Below, one piece after another: positions 45,347 to 54,154 of a stretch of 64,000 nt of DNA. Numbering within the stretch: the first letter of the stretch is position 1; every line of letters begins with the position of its first letter. The stretch is from Zea mays (lineage: Eukaryota > Streptophyta > Magnoliopsida > Poales > Poaceae). Position numbers and translations under genes: made by a program. The notes beneath the pieces were generated by a model. It made no database searches. It saw only the letters and a list, made by a program, of their open reading frames with translations, and was not told the DNA's origin. The stretch covers positions 138,183,988 through 138,247,987 of the forward strand of contig NC_050105.1 in assembly GCF_902167145.1 (NCBI RefSeq), read 5' to 3'.

Positions 45347-47604
45347 ATGCGGAGAAGATCTTTTCTTTCTTTTTTTTCTCCCTCTCTTTTTCTCTCCTCT
45401 TTTTCTCTCCCTCCCGCGCCGTGGGCCGACCCCGGCCGGCCCAGGCCCCTGCGCGCCCCCCCTCTTGGGCCTGGAAGGCCCAGCCGCCCCCCCCCCTCTT
45501 TCCCTTATTCCCTAACCCTCTCCCTCTCCCCCCCTCATTTTCTCCCTCCCCACCTAAGCCGCCGCCCCTACCCCCTACCCGCCCCCCTGCCCTAGGTAGC
45601 CGCCGCCGCCCCCTGCTTGCCGCGCCGCCCCCTGCCGCCGGCCGCCCCTCGCCGTCGATCCCCGACGCCGGTAAGCCCCCCCCCCCCTCCTCCCTCTCTC
45701 CCTCTCTCCCCTCTCCTCCCTCCCCTTCCCCTCGCCGCTCGGCCCCATGGCCGGTTCGGCCGCCCGCCCCACCCCGCCGGCTCGGCCGCTCGGCCGCCCC
45801 GCGCCCTGCCCCGCGCCCCTGCGCGCCCTGCGGCTCGGCCGCCCGCCCCCTGCTCGGCCGGCTCGGCCGCCCCCTGCGCCGCCCGCCCTCCCCAGCCCGA
45901 CCCCCCCCCCCCCCCCCGCGCGCCCGCCTGGCCGCCGGTTCAACCGGCCGGCTCAGCGGCTCAGCCGCCCGGCCAGCCCCGCCCGCGCCCGCGCCCCGCC
46001 TAGGGCCGGTTCAACCGCCCTAGGGCCGGTTCAACCGCCCCCCCCCCTTCTGTTTTTTATTTTTTTTTATTTAATTTTATTTACTTTCTGTGATCATAAT
46101 TACTGTATTTTAAGTAGGCTAATCACTGTTCATGCTATGGGAAAATAGGAAGTTTAATTTAAAATTCCGTTATGTTATGGATTCACGTAGTTAATTGTTT
46201 ACCCTGTGCAATGTTGATCAACTAAAAGTGATTAGGTTTCCATCATATATATAAATATATATAACAGAATTATGTTGTTAAAAACCAATTGTGTCATTAG
46301 TGTATAAAATTTAACCCCCCGCGAGACCTTTCCCGTTTCTTTCTAACCATAACAAATGCGTTATCGAACGTCATACTTGATGCATATTCGCTTTATTTGT
46401 TATCTTATATGGTGTACTGTTCTTTTGAATTAAATATGTGGATGTATGTATGTGTGTTTGCGCTCGCATAGAGAACGATCCGGTCGAAGAGCCCGAGGAA
46501 TTCGCAGGAGAAGCCCCTGAGCAGCAGTCGTTTGGTGGAGGCAAGTGTCCTTTGACCTATCTCTGTCCTATTCATTCTTTAATTCACCTCCCGCATTACA
46601 CATTTATACCTAAGGATTGACTAGCTTTTGTTATCCATGTCCTTGTTTACCTATTTGGGTCGGATTATTACTACTTAGTCTGATGCTATTGCTCAACTCT
46701 AATCAATGAACATGATGTGATTATCTATGATACGCTGTTTTCCCTTCTCTTATTATGATGTTGTACTTGTGGTATTCAAGGGGGCTCGAGCGGTTTCTCG
46801 AGTGCCTCTCCGTAAGGACCTGTTCTATGGATGACCGCCCGGGAAAACAGTGCAACCATGAGGGTGGAATGGGGTGCCCTTAGCTGAATAATTAGAGGAT
46901 CCGGGGTGTAGTTCACTTAGCCGTCGTGCCGTCAATGGGGCTCGGTGTATGCGGCTCGCTCTGCCAAGGTTGATTTGTCCCTTGGGGAGGAGTGCGGTGC
47001 ATTTAGGAAACCTAACGGGTGGCTACAGCCCCGGGGAATCTTTGTAAAGGCTTCGTAGTGAATCCTTGGCCATTCACCTCGGGAGTGAATAAGGGTCTTG
47101 CAAGCCCGGGCCAGAGAGGGAATCACGGCTTGTGGGTAAAGTGCACAACCTCTGCAGAGTGTTATGAAACTGATATATCAGCCGTGCTCGCGGTTATGAG
47201 CGGCCAAGGGAGCTCCAGTGATTAGTGGTACTTGATAAGAGACCTTTTGGTTTACAGGTGGCAATGAGATTGATGGTTTTGGTTATGACTATGGTGCTGG
47301 TAAGTGGTATTCTTTCCGTTTGGAAAGGGTACATCGGGTTAATAACTTGGGTTAATGCTAAAACTTGGCTTTCTACTAGTAAATAATAATCTGACCAACT
47401 AAAAGCAACTGCTTGACTTATCCCCACATAAAGCTAGTCCACTACAGCCAAACAGGATGCTTGCTGAGTATGTTGATGTGTACTCACCCTTGCTCTACAC
47501 ACCAAACCCCCCCCCCAGGTTGTCAGCATTGCAACCACTGCTCAGGAGAAGATGAAGCTGTGGAAGGAGACTTCCAGGAGTTCCAAGATTACGACGAGTT
47601 CTAG
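45347..47604 (+). pseudogene. 5'-LTR copy of the LTR-embedded split ORF, frame broken by C-run length
   Basis: The matching blocks are ATG 45347 to donor at 45671 (exon 324 nt), 46472-46540, 47258-47299 and 47519-47604. Exons 2-4 are identical in frame to the 3' LTR copy. Exon 1 is two bases longer because of a run of ten C's near 45487-45496 (eight in the 3' LTR), so its ATG frame no longer joins exon 2. Confidence 0.5.
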
Positions 47605-47863
47605 GTGTGGGTTAGCGGCAACCCCCAGTCGGCTGCCTGTGAAGGCCGCGTTATCTACGTTTCTTTTCCGCACTTTGATTTATTGTAAGAACTATATGGA
47701 CGTCTCAGACGTATGATGTAATCGACTATTTCCCTTATTAATACTATTTTGAGCACTGTGTGATGATGTCCATATTATGTAACTGCTGTGTACGTGAATA
47801 ACTGATCCTGGCACGTACATGGTTCGCATTCGGTTTGCCTTCTAAAACCGGGTGTGACATAAG

Positions 47864-47875
47864 TGGTATCAAAGC
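47864..47875 (+). other. Primer-binding site of the chromovirus
   Basis: TGGTATCAAAGC starts five bases after the LTR and differs by one base from the common initiator-Met-tRNA type TGGTATCAGAGC. Spacing and sequence support the role. Confidence 0.75.
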
Positions 47876-48119
47876 CGTGCTGACTGTAGGACCGCTAACC
47901 TAGAGTAGAATGGCCGTTCTAAGGATTATAGACCTCTGTCTCTTCCTTGACTTTGACATCCCTTCAAAAGTTGGTCCTACTGACCAAACCTATGTTCTAC
48001 TACATATTATACCTTGCTGAAAATTATGTTTTATTCTGATCCTTCATTTATTTATGATTCATTACTTGCTGGTCATATTAATTCTGTTCTCACCCTTTTG
48101 CTTGCGATGTCTTTTGTAG
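47876..48119 (+). other. Leader of the chromovirus ending in a splice-acceptor-like sequence
   Basis: It is non-coding. It ends ctcacccttttgcttgcgatgtcttttgtag, split here as a pyrimidine-rich tract followed by TAG, exactly at the ATG at 48120. This resembles a plant 3' splice site. Confidence 0.5.
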
Positions 48120-49133
48120 ATGGCTCGACTTAGACACACTGCACGAAAGTCAGTCATCCCCTTCTTACCCTCCCGCCTTGCTGAGCGTCCGCTTCGCCGT
48201 CCTGTGGCCGGACAGTCCAGCCACTTGGAGAGACTACACCATCGCCTGCGTGAGGAGCAGGAACGTCGACGACAGGAGCAGCAGAGCTCTTCCTTCTCGC
48301 TCCACCAGGAGATAGAGTCTGTGAGGAGCTGCTCCCCTGTGCTTCCTCTGGAGCCGCCCCCTGCACCACCACTGGGCGCCCCAGCCTCTGGAGTAGCTGC
48401 TGGAGGAGACCCAGACGACGGAGGAGGCGACGACAGCTCGAGCCACGACACCGACTTCTCTGCTAACCCTGAGCCGGAAGGATGGGTTGCTCGACCCATC
48501 ACTCGCGACGCTGCTCGCGGGTGTCACTTCCATGATGCGCTCGACACCCTGCTACGTCGGGCATTTGACCGGCATACTTGGTCCGTCGAGTATCGCTGTG
48601 TGGTCTACCAGCATAGTCGCGGGGTCTACCCGGACCGCTGGGAGGCAACTTGCTTGGTGCGCTGCCCGGAGGACAGTCTCCAGGGTGCAGAGGCCTGTTC
48701 AGAGCACTATTCTATCTCTGAGCGGGACTCAGCTGAGGCAGCCATGCAAGATGCTGCACGGCGTGCGCTTTCGCACTACTGCTCGGTTTTCGGTGGGGCA
48801 GCTGACGGTCTTGACCTGAAGTATTACCCCCGCCGTTCATCTGGCAGCACAGGAGGCGTGATTGTCTCACCCGTCGGTGAGGGCAATCCTAGGTTGAGCA
48901 GCACAGTCAACCTAGCCGCCGTGCTAAACACGGAGCTGGACCATGCATTAGACGAGCTGAGTAGGGCTCGTGCTGAGATCGCCCTGCTGCGGGCTGAGCG
49001 CGCGGAACGTCGTTTTCTGGACGGTGGTTCCCCCGCTCCCGTTGGGACTCAGCACCCGTACCGCTCACCTCAGCGTGGACACCAGTCTTATGGCAATCCC
49101 GCCTGCAAGACCAAGATAAACCTAGAACCATAG
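48120..49133 (+). CDS. Chromovirus accessory ORF between primer site and gag, H3-tail-like N-terminus
   Basis: This ATG-initiated, 337-residue ORF is on the same strand as gag-pol and separate from it. I do not recognise it as a named family. Residues 1-11 read MARLRHTARKS, which match histone H3 residues A1, R2, T6, A7, R8, K9 and S10. Residues 35-55 are Arg/Glu/Gln-rich and likely helical. Residues 70-120 are Pro-rich, then acidic. Residues about 155-222 (from EYRCVVYQ to AAMQDAARRALSHY) have the length and the Ala-rich final helix of a double-stranded-RNA-binding-type fold; this is only a resemblance. Residues 264-298 (LAAVLNTELDHALDEL onward) form a heptad-type coiled coil. A splice-acceptor-like sequence precedes the ATG, and AATAAA follows the stop. 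Function is unknown. Confidence 0.75.
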   Translation: MARLRHTARKSVIPFLPSRLAERPLRRPVAGQSSHLERLHHRLREEQERRRQEQQSSSFSLHQEIESVRSCSPVLPLEPPPAPPLGAPASGVAAGGDPDDGGGDDSSSHDTDFSANPEPEGWVARPITRDAARGCHFHDALDTLLRRAFDRHTWSVEYRCVVYQHSRGVYPDRWEATCLVRCPEDSLQGAEACSEHYSISERDSAEAAMQDAARRALSHYCSVFGGAADGLDLKYYPRRSSGSTGGVIVSPVGEGNPRLSSTVNLAAVLNTELDHALDELSRARAEIALLRAERAERRFLDGGSPAPVGTQHPYRSPQRGHQSYGNPACKTKINLEP

Positions 49134-49540
49134 ATCGTTAGAGTTGGATCTTGTAATTAATACGAAATAAATATATACATGGAAGCTTCAGTCTTAGCGT
49201 TAGTCTCGGTCTTAGTTAGTTTTAGTTAGACAGGGTAGTTTGCTATATCCTGTGCATTTATGTTTGTCATGATGAACTATGTTTGATTTGGATCTTTGTA
49301 ATGATTGTCACCAGAGTGTGGGTATCCCCTGCATTTTGGTTTACATACTATGTCAATAAAGTTAGTTATATAGTTGGGAAACCCATTATTCTCCTTTCCT
49401 CTTTATCTGAGAAGCTGTGTGGTCTGTGTTGGAGATCAGTGAAGATGCTCATCTGTTCAGTGCTGTTGGAGAATTCTATACTCTTTTCTTATGCTGCAAG
49501 CTTTGCCAGATCAGTTCTGATGTGTGGTTGCGTTCTGCAG
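49134..49540 (+). other. Spacer between accessory ORF and gag
   Basis: It is T-rich and non-coding. It ends gtggttgcgttctgcag directly before the gag ATG at 49541, again resembling a 3' splice site. The gag frame is open upstream to 49283, but without an ATG as well placed. Confidence 0.55.
49166..49171 (+). terminator. AATAAA polyadenylation signal after the accessory ORF
   Basis: AATAAA lies 33 bases after the TAG stop of the accessory ORF and 370 bases before the gag start. It could end a short message for that ORF. Use is not shown. Confidence 0.4.
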
Positions 49541-52500
49541 ATGTCAGAGAACAGGCGTAGAGGAGGAAGGCGTGCTCAGCAGGAGCGAGCCGCTCCGCAG
49601 GATGAGGTGCCCCAGCAGCAGCACCTGCCGCCCCCGCCCCCGATGTCGATCGAGCAGATGTTTCTGATGCAGACTCAGGCAGTTCAAGCCATCGGTCAGA
49701 CTCTGGCCGCCATTCAGCAGCAGCAACAGCAGCAAGCACCACCCCAGCCTCAGATGCCTCAGATGCCTAGAGACAAGCGTGCTGAATTCATGAGAGGTCA
49801 TCCACCAACGTTCGCTCACTCTTCTGACCCCATGGATGCTGAAGATTGGCTGCGCACTGTGGAGCGGGAGTTGCATACCGCTCAGTGCGATGACCGGGAG
49901 AAAGTCTTGTATGGTCCCCGTCTGTTGAGAGGAGCAGCCCAGTCATGGTGGGAGTCTTACCTCGCCACCCATGCCAACCCCGACACCATTACCTGGGAAG
50001 AATTCCGAGGTAGCTTTCGTCAGTACCATGTGCCTGCAGGTCTGATGACAGTGAAGAAGGAGGAGTTCCTGGCCCTCAAGCAAGGGTCATCATCTGTCAG
50101 TGAGTATCGAGACAGGTTTCTGCAATTGTCTCGCTATGCTCCTGAAGATGTCAACACCGACGCCAAGCGACAGTACCGTTTCCTGAGAGGCTTGGTTGAC
50201 CCTCTGCAGTATCAGCTGATGAATCACACCTTCCCGACATTCCAGCACCTGATTGACAGAGCAATCATGACAGAAAGGAAGCGCAAGGAGATGGAAGATC
50301 GTAAGCGCAAGATCAGTGGACCCCAGCCTGGAAGCAGCAGCCGTCCCCGTTTCTCAGGCAATCAACCTCAGCAGTTCAGGCAGAACCAGCGTCCATCTCA
50401 GCAGCATCAGCAGCGTCAGCAGTATCAGCAGTTCCAAAGGCAGTATCCTCAGCATCAGTACCAGAATCGTCAGAGCAATCAGTCAGGAGGAGGTCAGTTT
50501 CAGAGGCAGAATCAGCAGACACCTCGTCTTCCTGCCCCAGCAAATCAGCAGAACAGTCAGGCAGCACCAGCTCAGGTTGGAAACAGAGCATGTTTCCACT
50601 GTGGAGAGCAAGGCCACTGGGTGATGCAATGTCCGAAGAAGGCAGCCCAGCAGCAGTCAGGCCCCAATGCCCCAGCAAAGCAGAATGTGTCTCAGCCTGG
50701 AGCAGGCAATCGCTCTCAGCCGCGCTATAATCATGGAAGATTGAACCACTTGGAAGCTGAAGCAGTTCAGGAGACCCCCGACATGATAGTAGGTATGTTC
50801 CCAGTCGACTCCCATATTGCAGAAGTGTTATTTGATACTGGAGCAACACATTCTTTCATTACTGCATCATGGGTAGAAGCACATAATCTTCCAACTACTA
50901 CCATGTTAACCCCCATTCAAATTGACTCAGCCGGTGGTAGAATTCGAGCTGATAGCATTTGTTTGAATATAAGTGTGAAAATAAGGGGGATAGCATTTCC
51001 CGCCAACCTTATAGTAATGGGTACTCAGGGAATAGATGTCATCCTAGGGATGAATTGGCTAGATAAGTATCAGGCAGTTATCAGTTGTGATAAAAGGACA
51101 ATCAAGTTGGTGTCCCCACTAGGAGAGGAAGTGGTGACCGAGTTAGTCCCGCCTGAGCCAAAGAAAGGAAGTTGTTATCAGATAGCTGTCGATAGCAGTG
51201 AAGCAGATCCAATTGAGAGTATTAAGGTTGTGTCCGAGTTCCCAGATGTGTTTCCAAAGGATTTACCGGGTATGCCACCAGAGCGGAAAGTTGAGTTTGC
51301 CATAGAGCTTCTTCCTGGAACCGCCCCCATCTCTAAGAGAGCTTACAGAATATCTGGACCAGAGTTGGTTGAGCTTAAGAAGCAGATTGATGAGCTGTCA
51401 GAGAAAGGTTACATCCGGCCAAGCACTTCGCCTTGGGCCGCCCCTGTCTTGTTTGTGGAGAAGAAAGATGGCACCAAGAGGATGTGTATTGATTATCGAG
51501 CTTTGAATGAGGTCACGATCAAGAACAAGTATCCTTTGCCCAGAATAGAAGATCTGTTCGACCAGTTGAGAGGAGCCAGTGTGTTCTCCAAGATCGATCT
51601 GAGGTCAGGTTATCATCAGCTCAGGATCCGACCTTCGGACATTCCGAAGACGGCATTCATTACCAAGTATGGTTTATATGAGTTCACAGTGATGTCTTTT
51701 GGTTTGACCAATGCGCCAGCATTCTTTATGAACTTGATGAACAGTGTATTCATGGATTATCTTGATAAGTTCGTGGTGGTATTCATTGATGACATTCTGG
51801 TTTATTCTCAAAGTGAAGAAGAGCATGCAGATCATTTGAGGATGGTATTGCAGAGATTGCGAGAGCACCAGTTGTATGCAAAGTTGAGCAAGTGTGAGTT
51901 CTGGATCAGTGAAGTCCTGTTCTTGGGTCACATAATCAACAAAGAAGGATTGGCTGTGGATCCGAAGAAAGTGGCAGACATTCTAAACTGGAAAGCGCCA
52001 ACGGATGCTCGAGAAATCAAGAGCTTCATTGGAATGGCCGGATATTATCGGCGATTCATTGAAGGGTTTTCGAAGATTGCGAAGCCAATGACAGCGTTGC
52101 TAGGCAACAAGGTTGAGTTCAAGTGGACCCAGAAATGCCAAGAGGCCTTTGAAGCGCTGAAAGAGAAGTTGACTACAGCGCCTGTCCTAGTCTTGCCTGA
52201 TGTGCACAAGCCCTTCTCGGTGTATTGCGATGCTTGTTACACAGGTTTGGGATGTGTGTTGATGCAAGAGGGAAGAGTTGTGGCTTACTCGTCCCGACAG
52301 CTGAAGGTTCATGAGAAGAATTACCCAATCCATGATCTAGAGTTGGCAGCAGTGGTTCACGCACTGAAGACATGGAGGCACTATCTGTATGGACAGAAAT
52401 GCGATGTTTACACCGACCATAAGAGTCTGAAGTACATATTCACTCAGTCAGAGTTGAACATGAGGCAACGAAGATGGTTAGAATTGATCAAAGACTATGA

Positions 52501-54118
52501 GTTGGAGATTCATTACCATCCAGGCAAAGCGAACGTAGTGGCAGATGCTTTGAGCAGAAAGAGTCAAGTCAATCTGATGGTCGCTCGCCCGATGCCTTAT
52601 GAGTTGGCCAAGGAGTTTGACAGGTTGAGTCTCGGATTTCTGAACAATTCGCGAGGAGTCACGGTTGAGTTGGAACCTACCTTGGAGCGCGAAATCAAAG
52701 AAGCGCAGAGAAATGATGAGAAGATCAGTGAGATTCGGCGATTGATTCTAGATGGCAGAGGCAAAGATTTTCGAGAAGATGCTGGAGGTGTGGTATGGTT
52801 CAAAGACCGCTTGTGTGTTCCCAATGTCCAGTCTATTCGGGAGTTGATTCTTAAGGAAGCTCATGAGACAGCTTATTCGATTCACCCTGGTAGTGAGAAG
52901 ATGTACCAGGATCTAAAGAAGAAATTCTGGTGGTACGGAATGAAAAGAGAAATCGCAGAGCATGTGGCTATGTGCGATAGTTGTCGAAGAATTAAGGCAG
53001 AACACCAGAGGCCAGCTGGATTGTTGCAACCGTTGCAGATCCCTCAGTGGAAATGGGATGAAATTGGTATGGATTTCATAGTCGGATTGCCTCGCACTCG
53101 AGCCGGCTACGATTCCATTTGGGTAGTAGTGGACCGTTTGACCAAGTCAGCCCACTTCATACCTGTCAAGACCAACTACAACAGTGCAGTATTGGCAGAA
53201 TTGTATATGTCTCGGATCGTTTGTCTTCATGGTGTGCCAAAGAAGATAGTGTCAGACAGAGGAACGCAGTTCACCTCTCATTTCTGGCAGCAGTTGCATG
53301 AAGCCTTGGGCACGCATCTGAATTTCAGTTCAGCTTATCACCCGCAGACAGATGGTCAGACTGAAAGAACCAATCAAATCCTTGAAGATATGTTGAGAGC
53401 CTGTGCGTTGCAAGATCAGTCCGGATGGGACAAGCGATTGCCTTATGCAGAGTTTTCCTATAACAACAGTTATCAGGCCAGTTTGAAGATGTCACCGTTT
53501 CAAGCGCTGTATGGAAGGAGTTGCAGAACTCCGTTGCAATGGGATCAGCCTGGAGAGAAGCAGGTGTTTGGGCCAGATATTCTGCTTGAAGCCGAAGAGA
53601 ACATCAAGATGGTCCGAGAGAATCTGAAGATAGCGCAATCGAGGCAGCGAAGCTATGCAGACACAAGAAGAAGAGAGCTGAGTTTCGAAGTCGGAGACTT
53701 TGTTTATCTGAAAGTGTCACCGATCAGAGGAGTCAGAAGATTCGGAGTGAAAGGCAAGCTAGCACCCCGCTACATTGGTCCGTATCAGATTCTTGCAAGA
53801 CGAGGAGAAGTGGCTTATCAGCTCAGTTTGCCAGAGAATTTGTCTGCTGTGCATAATGTCTTTCATGTGTCTCAGTTGAAGAAGTGCTTGCGTGTGCCGG
53901 AAGAGCAGTTGCCAGTGGAAGGTCTAGAAGTCCAGGAGGACTTGACCTATGTTGAGAAGCCAGCTCAGATCCTTGAGGTTGCAGATAGAGTCACCCGAAG
54001 GAAGACCGTCAGAATGTGCAAAGTCAGATGGAATCACCACTCTGAGGAAGAAGCAACCTGGGAGCGTGAAGATGATCTGATGGCCAAGTACCCGGAGCTC
54101 TTTGCTAGCCAGCCCTGA
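49541..54118 (+). CDS. Chromovirus gag-pol polyprotein with chromodomain
   Basis: This is an uninterrupted 1525-residue frame from MSENRRRGG. Gag has a Gln-rich N-terminus, the gag core (residues about 85-250) and a CCHC knuckle [14 protein letters not shown] (351-364). The protease has DTGATHSF at 432. RT has the FIDD active site at about 750 and RNase H a CDAC motif near 897. Integrase has HHCC at about 1105-1150, then GMDFIVGLP (about 1177), SDRGTQF (about 1237) and [10 protein letters not shown] (about 1270). A GPY-type region follows, and a chromodomain lies at about 1470-1520 ([19 protein letters not shown]). All key residues checked are present. It would supply particle, copying and integration functions. 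The chromodomain is thought to steer insertion to methylated H3 chromatin. The ATG at 49541 is chosen because the gag homology starts there. Confidence 0.93.
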   Translation: MSENRRRGGRRAQQERAAPQDEVPQQQHLPPPPPMSIEQMFLMQTQAVQAIGQTLAAIQQQQQQQAPPQPQMPQMPRDKRAEFMRGHPPTFAHSSDPMDAEDWLRTVERELHTAQCDDREKVLYGPRLLRGAAQSWWESYLATHANPDTITWEEFRGSFRQYHVPAGLMTVKKEEFLALKQGSSSVSEYRDRFLQLSRYAPEDVNTDAKRQYRFLRGLVDPLQYQLMNHTFPTFQHLIDRAIMTERKRKEMEDRKRKISGPQPGSSSRPRFSGNQPQQFRQNQRPSQQHQQRQQYQQFQRQYPQHQYQNRQSNQSGGGQFQRQNQQTPRLPAPANQQNSQAAPAQVGNRACFHCGEQGHWVMQCPKKAAQQQSGPNAPAKQNVSQPGAGNRSQPRYNHGRLNHLEAEAVQETPDMIVGMFPVDSHIAEVLFDTGATHSFITASWVEAHNLPTTTMLTPIQIDSAGGRIRADSICLNISVKIRGIAFPANLIVMGTQGIDVILGMNWLDKYQAVISCDKRTIKLVSPLGEEVVTELVPPEPKKGSCYQIAVDSSEADPIESIKVVSEFPDVFPKDLPGMPPERKVEFAIELLPGTAPISKRAYRISGPELVELKKQIDELSEKGYIRPSTSPWAAPVLFVEKKDGTKRMCIDYRALNEVTIKNKYPLPRIEDLFDQLRGASVFSKIDLRSGYHQLRIRPSDIPKTAFITKYGLYEFTVMSFGLTNAPAFFMNLMNSVFMDYLDKFVVVFIDDILVYSQSEEEHADHLRMVLQRLREHQLYAKLSKCEFWISEVLFLGHIINKEGLAVDPKKVADILNWKAPTDAREIKSFIGMAGYYRRFIEGFSKIAKPMTALLGNKVEFKWTQKCQEAFEALKEKLTTAPVLVLPDVHKPFSVYCDACYTGLGCVLMQEGRVVAYSSRQLKVHEKNYPIHDLELAAVVHALKTWRHYLYGQKCDVYTDHKSLKYIFTQSELNMRQRRWLELIKDYELEIHYHPGKANVVADALSRKSQVNLMVARPMPYELAKEFDRLSLGFLNNSRGVTVELEPTLEREIKEAQRNDEKISEIRRLILDGRGKDFREDAGGVVWFKDRLCVPNVQSIRELILKEAHETAYSIHPGSEKMYQDLKKKFWWYGMKREIAEHVAMCDSCRRIKAEHQRPAGLLQPLQIPQWKWDEIGMDFIVGLPRTRAGYDSIWVVVDRLTKSAHFIPVKTNYNSAVLAELYMSRIVCLHGVPKKIVSDRGTQFTSHFWQQLHEALGTHLNFSSAYHPQTDGQTERTNQILEDMLRACALQDQSGWDKRLPYAEFSYNNSYQASLKMSPFQALYGRSCRTPLQWDQPGEKQVFGPDILLEAEENIKMVRENLKIAQSRQRSYADTRRRELSFEVGDFVYLKVSPIRGVRRFGVKGKLAPRYIGPYQILARRGEVAYQLSLPENLSAVHNVFHVSQLKKCLRVPEEQLPVEGLEVQEDLTYVEKPAQILEVADRVTRRKTVRMCKVRWNHHSEEEATWEREDDLMAKYPELFASQP

Positions 54119-54140
54119 ATCTCGAGGGCGAGATTCTTTT

Positions 54141-54151
54141 AAGGGGGATAG
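54141..54151 (+). other. Polypurine tract of the chromovirus
   Basis: aagggggatag lies three bases before the 3' LTR (54155) and would prime plus-strand synthesis. Confidence 0.8.
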
Positions 54152-54154
54152 GTT

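Larger units (their letters stand above)
45087..47859 (+). repeat. 5' LTR of the chromovirus
   Basis: It runs from TGTAACGCCCC to GGTGTGACA. A C-rich block lies at 45410-46050. The exon-like blocks described for the 3' LTR are present, but the first is out of frame. An imperfect inverted repeat marks the outer edge (45088-45104 with 45139-45154). Confidence 0.95.
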
